The notes under the pieces: model-generated
What the model saw: the letters and a program-made list of their open reading frames with translations, nothing else
What the model was told of the DNA's origin: nothing
The model's database searches: none
Shown: piece by piece, positions 25,111 through 33,204 of the stretch
Numbering within the stretch: position 1 is the stretch's first letter
Layout: every line of letters begins with the position of its first letter
Made by a program: the position numbers and the translations under genes
DNA from: Bacteroidota bacterium
GTDB taxonomy: Bacteria > Bacteroidota > Bacteroidia > Chitinophagales > Chitinophagaceae
Direction of reading: 5' to 3'
Length of the DNA: 64,000 bases
Assembly (NCBI GenBank): GCA_018266575.1
Contig: JAFEAE010000023.1
Location: forward strand, 124,001-188,000

Positions 25111-27582
25111 TCATTCCTCAAAATAAATACGTTTCACTCTCTGCGAAACGCCGGTGAGAATTTCATACGGAATAGTTTGCGCCCATTTTGCAACTTGTTT
25201 TACGGATAACTCTTTTCCAAAAACAATTACTTCATCACCTTCTTTTACATCGGGAATTCCGGTGATGTCGATCATCGTCATATCCATGCACACACTGCCG
25301 ATAACCGGTGCAAGGTGCCCTTTCAGCAACATTTTTCCATTACCGTTTCCGAGGCTTCGCGGATAACCATCTGCATAACCAATGCGCACTGTTGCGATGC
25401 TGGTATTTCCTTCAGCAACCCCTTTTCGGTTATACCCAACCGTTACTCCGTCACTTAATTGTTTTATTTGTGCAATAGTTGATTTTAACGTAGAAATTTC
25501 TATAAGATCGAGATTACCGGAAGAAGCGCTGTCGATACCGTACAAGCCAATGCCGAGCCGCACCATATCGAATTGCAGATCGGGATGGCGGATGATCGCT
25601 GCAGAATTTGAGATATGTTTGATGAATGTATAACCAAGCGATTGCTGCAATTCGTCGGCAGCTTTTCCAAACAACATCGCTTGTTGTTTGGTGAAATCAT
25701 CCTGCTGAAATTCTTCACTCGCTGCCAAATGGCTGAACGCACTTTGAATTTTGAAATTGGAGTTTTTTAAAACACTCTCCAATTCAGAAATTTTCTTCAA
25801 TTCAAAACCCAACCGGTTCATGCCTGTTTCAAATTCTATATGAACAGGAAATTGTTGTAAGCCTTCTTTTTTTAAATACGCATCCAACAATGCGAATTGC
25901 TGAAACGAAAAAATTACCGGTTCGAGGTTATACTGGATGAGTGCTTCGAAACTATCCGTCTCCACATTCATCACCATGATCGGAAGGCTTATGCCGCCTT
26001 TGCGCAGATCAATTGCCTCATCGGTGTAAGCAACGGCCAGATAATCCACTTTATGGAACTGGAGCAGGTTAGCAATTTCAAAACTTCCGCTTCCATAAGC
26101 AAATGCTTTCACCATCGCCATTAATTTGGTAGAAGGCTTTAATAATTGCTGGTATTGTTTCAGGTTATGTGTCATCGCATTCAGGTCGATCTCCAATACG
26201 GTGCGATGAATTTGTTCTGCAAGCAACTGGTCTATCTTTTCAAACCCAAAAACGCGTGCGCCCTTAATAAGAATAGTCTCATCACGAAAAACCAATTGAT
26301 GAAAATCCTGTTTGAATGCATCGGTTGAATGATAGAAAGAAATATCCGCAATTTTATCTTCAAATATTTTTTTGTGTCCGATCATCTTATCACCAATTCC
26401 GATGAGCCGGTTTATTTTTTTCTGCTGCAGTGATTGCGCAACTTCTTTGTACAATGCTTCGGAGGGTTTATCGCTTTGTAAAATATCCGAAAGAATGACC
26501 GTTTTTTTTGCGTGTTGTTTTTGCTGTTCCAAAAAATCCAACGCGATTTTCAGTGAGCTCAGATCAGCACTGTAACTGTCATTAATAACCGAACAATTAT
26601 TGATGCCGCTTTTCAATTCAAGGCGCATGGCGATCGGCGATAGCAAAAACATTTTCCTGATGATAGTATCAGTTGGAGTCCCCAAATACAACAACACACA
26701 AATGCAGTTGATCGCATTTTCTATAGAAGCATTGTCTGCAAAAGGAATAGTTACGGAAAAATTAAAATTATTATTTGAAAGATGAATTACCGTGCGATGC
26801 GCATTTTTTTCAATTTGCCGGATCGAAACCTGCGCTTTTGTATGTTGTCCCCATCCAAACAATTTTACAGGTTGATGCAACCCGCTTAATACTTCACCGA
26901 TTATTTTTGAATCAGCAGGATAAATAATTATTGAAGCGTTTGTGAACAAAATTGCTTTCTCTTTTGCTTTCTGTCCAATGTTTTTGAAATTTTCCGCATG
27001 TGCTTCACCAATATTTGTAAAGACACCAATAGTGGGTTTGATGACCTCTTCCAAACGCTTCATTTCTCCAGGCTCAGAAATCCCCGCTTCAAAAATGGCG
27101 AGCTCATGTGTTTCATTCATCTGCCAAATACTCAATGGAACACCGATCTGCGAATTGTAACTTCTCGGACTACGGACGATGTTGAATTTATCTTCCAGTA
27201 ATTGATTGAGCCATTCTTTCACAATTGTCTTTCCATTGCTTCCCGTAATGCCGATTACAGGAATATCAAATAAACTCCGGTGATGTGCCGCTAATTGCTG
27301 CAACGCATCCAAACTATTTTCTACCGAAATAATATTTGCTTCAGGATATAGTGAAACATCCACAATATCATTCAACACAAAATTCCTCACCCCTTTTTTA
27401 TAGAGTTCATCAATGAATTTATTTCCGTTTCTTCTTGCCCCGTTTAATGCAAAAAATAATGTAGTGGATGGAAAGATTAGTTTACGGCTGTCTATGAGCA
27501 AATGTTCAATGCTATCATTCTGATAGAAATGAAAGAAAGAACCGTTGACAATCTTATTAATATGCTCGATAGAATAATTCAC
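25111..27582 (-). CDS. murF-alr: Bifunctional MurF ligase / alanine racemase
   Basis: Fusion found in Bacteroidota. It adds D-Ala-D-Ala to UDP-MurNAc-tripeptide and makes the D-Ala. N-terminal MurF half (about 1-440): IEHLLIDSRK uridine-binding start, ATP loop GITGSNGKT, GVFTNIGEAHAENF. C-terminal PLP racemase half: LMAMVKAFAYGSG with the PLP Lys, FEIANLLQF, RLGIGLYGID and GSVCMDMTMID. An in-frame ATG at 27657 would overlap terC by 61 bases; the GTG at 27582, 15 bases after the terC stop, places NYSIEHINKIVNG at the N-terminus as in homologues and gives 823 aa. Confidence 0.93.
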   Translation of the reverse strand: MNYSIEHINKIVNGSFFHFYQNDSIEHLLIDSRKLIFPSTTLFFALNGARRNGNKFIDELYKKGVRNFVLNDIVDVSLYPEANIISVENSLDALQQLAAHHRSLFDIPVIGITGSNGKTIVKEWLNQLLEDKFNIVRSPRSYNSQIGVPLSIWQMNETHELAIFEAGISEPGEMKRLEEVIKPTIGVFTNIGEAHAENFKNIGQKAKEKAILFTNASIIIYPADSKIIGEVLSGLHQPVKLFGWGQHTKAQVSIRQIEKNAHRTVIHLSNNNFNFSVTIPFADNASIENAINCICVLLYLGTPTDTIIRKMFLLSPIAMRLELKSGINNCSVINDSYSADLSSLKIALDFLEQQKQHAKKTVILSDILQSDKPSEALYKEVAQSLQQKKINRLIGIGDKMIGHKKIFEDKIADISFYHSTDAFKQDFHQLVFRDETILIKGARVFGFEKIDQLLAEQIHRTVLEIDLNAMTHNLKQYQQLLKPSTKLMAMVKAFAYGSGSFEIANLLQFHKVDYLAVAYTDEAIDLRKGGISLPIMVMNVETDSFEALIQYNLEPVIFSFQQFALLDAYLKKEGLQQFPVHIEFETGMNRLGFELKKISELESVLKNSNFKIQSAFSHLAASEEFQQDDFTKQQAMLFGKAADELQQSLGYTFIKHISNSAAIIRHPDLQFDMVRLGIGLYGIDSASSGNLDLIEISTLKSTIAQIKQLSDGVTVGYNRKGVAEGNTSIATVRIGYADGYPRSLGNGNGKMLLKGHLAPVIGSVCMDMTMIDITGIPDVKEGDEVIVFGKELSVKQVAKWAQTIPYEILTGVSQRVKRIYFEE

Positions 27583-27596
27583 AACGCCGCTGAAAA

Positions 27597-28526
27597 TTAT
27601 TTTGTTGTTTTTTTCGGGGGATTTGTAACCGAAATGATCATTGCAGTAGCGATGCAAACAACGATCATGATCAATGAAACATATACCGGTATTACGATAT
27701 GAATAATTTCCGCGATCATCTTCAGCCCGATGAATATCAGCACTACTGCAATGCCTTGCTGAAGGTAACTGAATTTATTTACAGCGCCACGCAGCAAAAA
27801 GAAAAGCGAGCGCAAACCAAGCACTGCAAAAATATTTGAGGTATAGATAACAAGTTTATCCTGAGTGATACCGAAAACAGCGGGAATGGAATCAATGGCA
27901 AATACCACATCGGTTGTTGCAAGTAATATCACCACTACAAAAATGCTGGTGTACATTTTCTTTCCATCAACTTTTATTGTGAATTTTCCATCACCATCTT
28001 CTGAAGTTACCGGGAGAAAACGTTTCAGGAATTTATATACTTTGTTTTCATTCATGTCCATATCATCATCTTTCTTTGCAATGAACATGCTGATGCCGGT
28101 GTAGACCAATATCGCACCAAAAATATATAACAGCCAATGAAATTGGTTAACCAAAGCAATACCAGCGCTGATAAAAAGTATGCGCAAAATAATTGCAGTT
28201 AAAATCCCGATCATTAACACCCGCGCATAAAATTTTTCGCTGACCCTAAAAAAAGTAAAAATGAGAATGAACACAAAAATATTATCGATGCTCAGGCTCC
28301 ATTCCATCAAATACGCACTCAAATATTCAATAGCGCTTTTATGCCCTTTTTCATACCATAAAAAACCGAAAAATGCCATAGCAAGCAAAACCCAGAAAGA
28401 GGTTTGCAGCAATGCTTTTCGTATAGTTATGCTTGAGCCTTTTTTACTTAATAAACCAAGGTCGAAAATTACTGCGAGCAGCAGTATGCTACCAAATACA
28501 AGGTAAGTGATCTGAGAAGTATTCAT
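27597..28526 (-). CDS. TerC-family integral membrane protein
   Basis: 309 aa, about nine membrane helices. Typical TerC features are the acidic intramembrane motifs EWSLSIDNIFVFILIF and ATTDVVFAIDSIPAVFGI, and a cytosolic loop with many Asp residues (KKDDDMDMNEN). Related proteins (Alx, TerC) are implicated in manganese export or metal loading of secreted enzymes. It is the first gene of a likely unit with murF-alr downstream. Confidence 0.9.
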   Translation of the reverse strand: MNTSQITYLVFGSILLLAVIFDLGLLSKKGSSITIRKALLQTSFWVLLAMAFFGFLWYEKGHKSAIEYLSAYLMEWSLSIDNIFVFILIFTFFRVSEKFYARVLMIGILTAIILRILFISAGIALVNQFHWLLYIFGAILVYTGISMFIAKKDDDMDMNENKVYKFLKRFLPVTSEDGDGKFTIKVDGKKMYTSIFVVVILLATTDVVFAIDSIPAVFGITQDKLVIYTSNIFAVLGLRSLFFLLRGAVNKFSYLQQGIAVVLIFIGLKMIAEIIHIVIPVYVSLIMIVVCIATAMIISVTNPPKKTTK

Positions 28527-28845
28527 CCGGTCGTTTGAGTGCGTAAAGATAAGGAAAGCGGAGAACAGTCGTCGGTCGTCGGTATTCAGTCGTCAGACTT
28601 TAGTGCGGTCATTCCCTTATGAAAACTGACGACCGACGACTGATATCCGATGACTATTTTGTTTCCGGCTTTAGTAACTCCGGTTGAGCATTGTTGCGCC
28701 TGCCTGCCGGTAGGCAGGTCGCACTCTTGTACAGCAGAAATTCTGTTGAACGATGAGAGAAGTTGGCAGTAAGCAGTAAACAGTGAGCATCACATTTTCA
28801 ATTCTTCATTATTAATCATCAGCTCTCTCAATTTTTAATTATTAA
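28527..28845. repeat. Gene-free stretch made of three repeat families
   Basis: 28565-28656 holds CAGTCGTCGGTCGTC and CTGACGACCGACGACTG arms, the GTCGTC family also seen in pdeM and mfd. 28663-28745 holds the CTCCGGTTGAGCATTGTTGCG unit, a 20-bp palindrome at 28699-28718, then TCGCACTCTTGTAC. 28758-28792 holds AGTAAGCAGTAAACAGTGAGC, related to 1189-1220 and 35930-35955. No gene is supported. Confidence 0.65.
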
Positions 28846-30543
28846 TTATCCCTGGTATTTTCTTTTGCGGAGTGCCTGGTAAATGAAACCAAATAAAATC
28901 ACCAATGCAATTGGTAATACAATGTTTATGAATTGCCAGAAGGAACGGCCGTCTTCCACTTTTTGTGGGTCGAGTAAACGAAGTGTAAAATCTTTAGAGC
29001 GGGTTTCTAAAATCCCGGAAGGATCAACCAGGTAGTCCAGGCAGTTTTGTGCGAAATCCTGGTTGGCGAATGTATAATCAATATCTTTGTTATAGCCCAT
29101 CGGCATCGGCCCATGTTGTGTAACTTCGTTCATTACGATCTCAGCATCTGAACAAACAATGATTTTCGATTCTTTTTCTGCTTTTGCTAAAAACGGTTGT
29201 TTATAAACGTTCGCCAATGTATCAACCATTCCTGATGAAATCCGGTTTGCAAATAATGAATTAAATTTTCCTTCAAGCAATACCGCTGCTGGAATATTTG
29301 GTTGATTAAAAACTTTTGGATCGTTTGCCACTTTCACACTTTCAAAACTTACCAATGCCGGTGTGCCGATTATTCTTCCATGTTCAGAAGTTTGCAACAG
29401 CACTGTTTTCCTTATACCCAAAGATTTTACAGTATCAACCGAGTTGGTGAATTTTGCATAAACCGGGTCGAGGTTTTTTGAGATTGGATGTGTGAGGCTT
29501 CCATTAAGCAATGGGAAATAGGGCCACGGTAATGGTGTAAATTGTGGTTTATCACCAGTCATTCCGGTGACAAAATTTATAGTAGCACATTGCATGTCCT
29601 GGACAAGGTCCTGGTTCACACGCACACCATATTTAAAAAACAGATCTTCCAGGTTCAATCCGCGGTCATAAGCAATGGTTTGCTGGTCCAAACGCAGGCT
29701 GTCCATTTCTGCACGCAGGTTATCGATCATATAAATGATATTTCCGCCATGCATTACATACTGATCTAATTTTAATTTTTCTGCATCAGAAAATTTCTGC
29801 GTTGGTTTCACAATTACGAGCGCATTGAATTGTTGAGGTATAACAGGAATACTATCCAATCTCAAAATGCCAAAACCATAATTTTTTCTTAAGCCTTCAA
29901 CAATATTATACACGCGTAAATCAAGCGGCTCTCCATTTCCCAATACATAACCAATATCCGGAACATGTTGCTGTGTTATCTTGTTGATAGCATTTGCAAA
30001 TTTGTATTCAAGCAATGCTTCTGCATTATTGTACAAACTGTTCTCATCTGCATTGCTTGCACCTTTCAATAAGTTTACCGGAAAAATTTTGTCTTTATAT
30101 TTTACAATTGCACCCGGCAATACAAAACGTGCACTTTGCTCTTCCCCTTTTTTAGATTGTGCAACCTGCGTCATTTGTTGTATGCCCATCCGCTGTAACG
30201 AATCAAGTATTGTTTTTTTAGCAGAATCATCAGCATTGGCAAGGGGGTCATAAAAATGAAAATGGATTTTTCCGTTTCCATATTCTTTAAATTCCTGCAA
30301 TAATTCATCTGTGCTGTTGGCTAATTTTTTTAACCCCGCCTTCAAATCTCCTTTCAGAAAAATATCAATGTTTACGTTATCATCTAATTGTTTTAATAAT
30401 TTTTTTGTCGGCTCGCTTAACGTATACCTTTTTTCTTGTGTAAGATCGATGCGGAAATGAAATAATGAAGCCAGGAAATTAATAAGCAGGATGAGCAGTA
30501 TCGCAAAAACCCAACCATATTTTGAAGAAAATAATTTATTCAT
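28846..30543 (-). CDS. gldG: Gliding motility ABC transporter auxiliary protein GldG
   Basis: 565 aa. An N-terminal membrane helix (residues 12-32) is followed by a large periplasmic domain of the Gld_G type (RIDLTQEKRYTLSEPTKKLL, NIDIFLKGDLKAGLKKL, GNIIYMIDNLRAEMDSL) and a C-terminal membrane helix ending in a basic tail. GldG works with GldF and the ATPase GldA in gliding or secretion of Bacteroidota; gldA is not adjacent. It follows gldF after 14 bases. Confidence 0.93.
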   Translation of the reverse strand: MNKLFSSKYGWVFAILLILLINFLASLFHFRIDLTQEKRYTLSEPTKKLLKQLDDNVNIDIFLKGDLKAGLKKLANSTDELLQEFKEYGNGKIHFHFYDPLANADDSAKKTILDSLQRMGIQQMTQVAQSKKGEEQSARFVLPGAIVKYKDKIFPVNLLKGASNADENSLYNNAEALLEYKFANAINKITQQHVPDIGYVLGNGEPLDLRVYNIVEGLRKNYGFGILRLDSIPVIPQQFNALVIVKPTQKFSDAEKLKLDQYVMHGGNIIYMIDNLRAEMDSLRLDQQTIAYDRGLNLEDLFFKYGVRVNQDLVQDMQCATINFVTGMTGDKPQFTPLPWPYFPLLNGSLTHPISKNLDPVYAKFTNSVDTVKSLGIRKTVLLQTSEHGRIIGTPALVSFESVKVANDPKVFNQPNIPAAVLLEGKFNSLFANRISSGMVDTLANVYKQPFLAKAEKESKIIVCSDAEIVMNEVTQHGPMPMGYNKDIDYTFANQDFAQNCLDYLVDPSGILETRSKDFTLRLLDPQKVEDGRSFWQFINIVLPIALVILFGFIYQALRKRKYQG

Positions 30544-30557
30544 TGTTCAATACTTCA

Positions 30558-31286
30558 TTAACGTTTTGCCAGCTTATAATTTGTTAGTAGCAGGAAGAAA
30601 AAGATGATACTTAGAAAATAAATCACATCACGACTGTCAATCACACCACGGCTGATGCTTCCGTAATGAAAATCTATTCCCAACATTTCAATATAATAGT
30701 CGGCCCCTGCAGCAAATGCCGGAATACGGCTCACTGCATTAAAACCGCTGTAAATTAAAAAACAAAAAAATGCTGCTGCAATAAATGCAACTACTGCGTT
30801 GTTTGTGAAACTACTGCAGCAAATGCCAATCGCTACAAAAACACCTGCAAGAAAAAATAAACCGATATAAGAACCGATGCTCGCACCAACATCCACGCCT
30901 GCTTGAGCAGACAAGCGTTGCACAGAAATAAAATAAATAATCGTAGGCAACAATGCGATCACAACAACAATAGTGCTTGCGAGATATTTACCTGAGATGA
31001 TCTTCCACTGGCTCACCGGTGTTGTACGCAAAATTTCAAAAGTTCCCGTGCGGAATTCTTCTGAAAAACTGCGCATAGTGATTGCCGGTATGAGCAGCAA
31101 TAAAATCCACGGAGCGAGTTCAAAGAATTTATTCAATGTGGCATAACCGAAATCAAGAATATTGGTGTCGGGAAATATAAATAACAATAATCCGTTGAGT
31201 AACAGGAACACAATGATGGCGATATATCCTGTCAGGTTACTGAAAAATTGTCGTAGTTCTTTTTTACAAACTGCCCACATAAACAC
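30558..31286 (-). CDS. gldF: Gliding motility ABC transporter permease GldF
   Basis: 242 aa, six membrane helices. The N-terminus (CKKELRQFFSNLTGYIAI) and the cytoplasmic loop SFSEEFRTGTFEILRTTPVSQWKIISGKY are typical of the ABC-2 permease of the Gld system. It is the promoter-proximal gene of gldF-gldG. An alternative start two codons later is possible. Confidence 0.92.
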   Translation of the reverse strand: MFMWAVCKKELRQFFSNLTGYIAIIVFLLLNGLLLFIFPDTNILDFGYATLNKFFELAPWILLLLIPAITMRSFSEEFRTGTFEILRTTPVSQWKIISGKYLASTIVVVIALLPTIIYFISVQRLSAQAGVDVGASIGSYIGLFFLAGVFVAIGICCSSFTNNAVVAFIAAAFFCFLIYSGFNAVSRIPAFAAGADYYIEMLGIDFHYGSISRGVIDSRDVIYFLSIIFFFLLLTNYKLAKR

Positions 31287-31401
31287 GAAAATAAGTGATA
31301 TATGTTTTAGTTGAGAAAAGGCAATTAAATTGAGGGTTTATCGTTGTGGTTTTTATATAAGAAAAATGCAAAAAAATTTTTTTTAACAAAACATTTTCTC
31401 C

Positions 31402-31409
31402 TATATTCG
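31402..31409 (+). promoter_or_regulatory. Promoter-like box ahead of candidate RNA
   Basis: TATATTCG differs from TAnnTTTG at one base. It lies on the plus strand, opposite to all neighbouring genes, just upstream of two hairpins and a terminator. Confidence 0.35.
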
Positions 31410-31415
31410 CTGCTC

Positions 31416-31530
31416 CAAAGCAAATAACCATCCTTAGAAAAATATATTAGGTTCAGGTTCTGTTGTAAAAAAATATTTAACCGAAACCAACTGCATGAAA
31501 ATCCCGCCACAAGCGGGGTTTTTTCTTTTG
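31416..31530 (+). ncRNA. Candidate small RNA with hairpin and terminator
   Basis: In the gap between sufA and gldF (308 bp without a supported gene), the plus strand holds a hairpin with GGTTcaGGTT paired to AACCgaAACC around an A-rich loop (31451-31489). After it comes CCCGC-cacaa-GCGGG with a run of T (31503-31528). Together with the box at 31402 this looks like a transcript of about 115 nt. It does not match an RNA family I can name; 6S-like RNAs of Bacteroidota are one possibility. Bases 31531-31590 are a dispersed repeat of the CCTCTCC family. Confidence 0.4.
31499..31528 (+). terminator. Rho-independent terminator between sufA and gldF
   Basis: CCCGC (31503-31507) pairs with GCGGG (31513-31517), extended by AAAA/TTTT, followed by TTTTTTCTTTT on the plus strand. 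On the minus strand the T-run is only four bases, so it terminates sufA weakly at best. Confidence 0.7.
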
Positions 31531-31594
31531 GCCTCACTCCAGCCCCTCCTTTGGAGAGGGCGTAACTTAATAGTTCATAAATCATACTTCATTC

Positions 31595-31927
31595 CTACAC
31601 GGCGAAACTTTCACCGCATCCGCAGGTGCGTGTGGCATTGGGATTATTGAAGTAAAAACCTTTTCCATTCAATCCATCGGAAAAATCAAGCGTAGTATTA
31701 ACGAGGTATAAAAAACTTTTTAAGTCGGTTACTATTTTTATGCCTTTGTCTTCAAATACCTGGTCCATTGGTTTTGGTTCATTGTCAAAATCGAGCTTAT
31801 AGCTCAACCCGGAGCAACCGCCACCAACAACTGATACACGTACAAAATATTCACCTGCTTCATTAAGCGCCGCTTCTTTCATAAGGTGCTGCACTTTTTC
31901 TTTTGCCTTATCGCTTATATAGATCAT
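31595..31927 (-). CDS. sufA: Iron-sulfur assembly carrier (SufA/IscA family)
   Basis: 110 aa. The three family Cys are present: Cys38 in GGGCSGL and Cys102/Cys104 in the C-terminal CGCGESF. It delivers Fe-S clusters to apoproteins. It lies 33 bases downstream of the cysteine desulfurase, in the same orientation. The choice between SufA and IscA naming is arbitrary here, since no scaffold gene is nearby. Confidence 0.93.
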   Translation of the reverse strand: MIYISDKAKEKVQHLMKEAALNEAGEYFVRVSVVGGGCSGLSYKLDFDNEPKPMDQVFEDKGIKIVTDLKSFLYLVNTTLDFSDGLNGKGFYFNNPNATRTCGCGESFAV

Positions 31928-31960
31928 AATTTAATTTTTAAAAATTAGCAATAAAATAAA

Positions 31961-33130
31961 TTATTTCACCTGAGCCTGCATCTCACGCAGATGCATAACC
32001 GCTTCTTTTATTTTTTGTATGGTAAAATCAATTTCTTCATCCGTATTAAACCTGCCTATAGCAAAGCGTAATGAACTTTGCGCATCTTCATCACTCAACC
32101 CCATTGCTCTCAGTACATGACTTGGCTCAGGCAATGCAGAAGTACAAGCCGAACCTGAAGAAACCGCGATCTCTTTATTGATGCGCATCATCAGGCTATT
32201 TGCACTAACATACCGGAATAAAACATTGGACACATGTGGCAAACGATGAACTGTATTTCCATTTACAAAAACATCATCAATACCTGTCAATGCATCTTCC
32301 AGTTTATCACGTAATGTATCTGCCTGAATGGAACCATTCTTCATTTCATGCGCACTTAATTCGCAGGCTTTCCCAAAACCAACAATTCCGGGAACATTCA
32401 ATGTTCCGCTGCGCATTCCTTTTTCATGGCCGCCGCCATCCATCTGCGCAATTATTTTTACACGCGGGTTTTTTCTTCTTACATATAATGCTCCAACCCC
32501 CTTTGGCCCGTATATTTTATGCGCACTGAATGCCATTACATCAATACCATCTTCATTAACATTTACCGGGATCTTCCCTACAGCTTGTGTTGCGTCTGTG
32601 AAAAATAATATTCCCCGCCTTCTTGCAATATCACTGATCTGTTTTATGGGTTGTATTATTCCTGTTTCATTATTGGCATACATCACTGCGATCAAAACAG
32701 TATTCGCCTGTATAGATGATTCTAATTCGTCTAGGTCAATCAATCCATCTGATTTTACAGAAAGATACGTAACCGTTGCCCCGGATTTTTCAAGATGCTT
32801 ACAGGTATCCAGAACAGCTTTATGTTCTGTAGAAACTGTAATGATATGATCGCCTTTTGATGCATACGCTTCAACTATACCTTTTATTGCCAGGTTATCA
32901 GCTTCTGTTGCTCCGGAAGTAAAGATAATTTCTTTGCTTTCAGCGCCTATCAAACCTGCTACCTGCTCACGGGCATGGTCAACCGCTTCTTCTGCCTCCC
33001 AGCCAAAAAAATGATTGTGGCTTGCCGCATTCCCGAAACGTTCCGTAAAATACGGGAGCATTGCTTCTACAACACGCGGGTCGCATGCAGTAGTGGCATT
33101 ATTATCGAGATATACGGGGAATTTCAGCAT
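31961..33130 (-). CDS. iscS: Cysteine desulfurase (IscS/NifS)
   Basis: 389-aa PLP enzyme that removes sulfur from cysteine for Fe-S clusters and thionucleosides. The PLP Lys205 is in FSAHKIYGPKG; the mobile-loop Cys329 is in SSGSACTS, the group I (IscS/NifS) form. YLDNNATT at the N-terminus is the family start. It forms an operon with sufA and diverges from the histidine kinase at 33205. Confidence 0.95.
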   Translation of the reverse strand: MLKFPVYLDNNATTACDPRVVEAMLPYFTERFGNAASHNHFFGWEAEEAVDHAREQVAGLIGAESKEIIFTSGATEADNLAIKGIVEAYASKGDHIITVSTEHKAVLDTCKHLEKSGATVTYLSVKSDGLIDLDELESSIQANTVLIAVMYANNETGIIQPIKQISDIARRRGILFFTDATQAVGKIPVNVNEDGIDVMAFSAHKIYGPKGVGALYVRRKNPRVKIIAQMDGGGHEKGMRSGTLNVPGIVGFGKACELSAHEMKNGSIQADTLRDKLEDALTGIDDVFVNGNTVHRLPHVSNVLFRYVSANSLMMRINKEIAVSSGSACTSALPEPSHVLRAMGLSDEDAQSSLRFAIGRFNTDEEIDFTIQKIKEAVMHLREMQAQVK

Positions 33131-33154
33131 ATTAAAAATTGCTTAACTATAACG

Positions 33155-33162
33155 CAAAATTA
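33155..33162 (-). promoter_or_regulatory. -7 promoter box of iscS
   Basis: On the minus strand TAATTTTG matches TAnnTTTG, 24 bases before the iscS ATG. The longest possible frame of the divergent kinase begins at 33139 and would run across this box. Confidence 0.5.
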
Positions 33163-33204
33163 ACCCAAAAGGTTTATACCCGGAAGCTTGCCGGTAACAC
33201 CTTA

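Noticed and set aside
27583..27657. ATG start for murF-alr inside terC
   Set aside because: It would overlap the end of terC and adds residues without similarity to MurF; GTG at 27582 aligns with the usual N-terminus.
28565..28656. Considered as a CRISPR-like or iteron array because of repeated GTCGTC units
   Set aside because: The units are inverted and unevenly spaced, and single copies occur inside distant genes, so they are dispersed palindromic repeats.
31325..31585. 86-codon minus-strand open frame between gldF and sufA
   Set aside because: It runs through a dispersed repeat and the plus-strand terminator hairpin, has an unlikely composition and no recognisable domain.
33139..33204. 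Longer N-terminus for the DISM histidine kinase
   Set aside because: It overlaps the iscS promoter region and puts a polar stretch before the signal sequence; the ATG at 33205 is better placed, though not proven.
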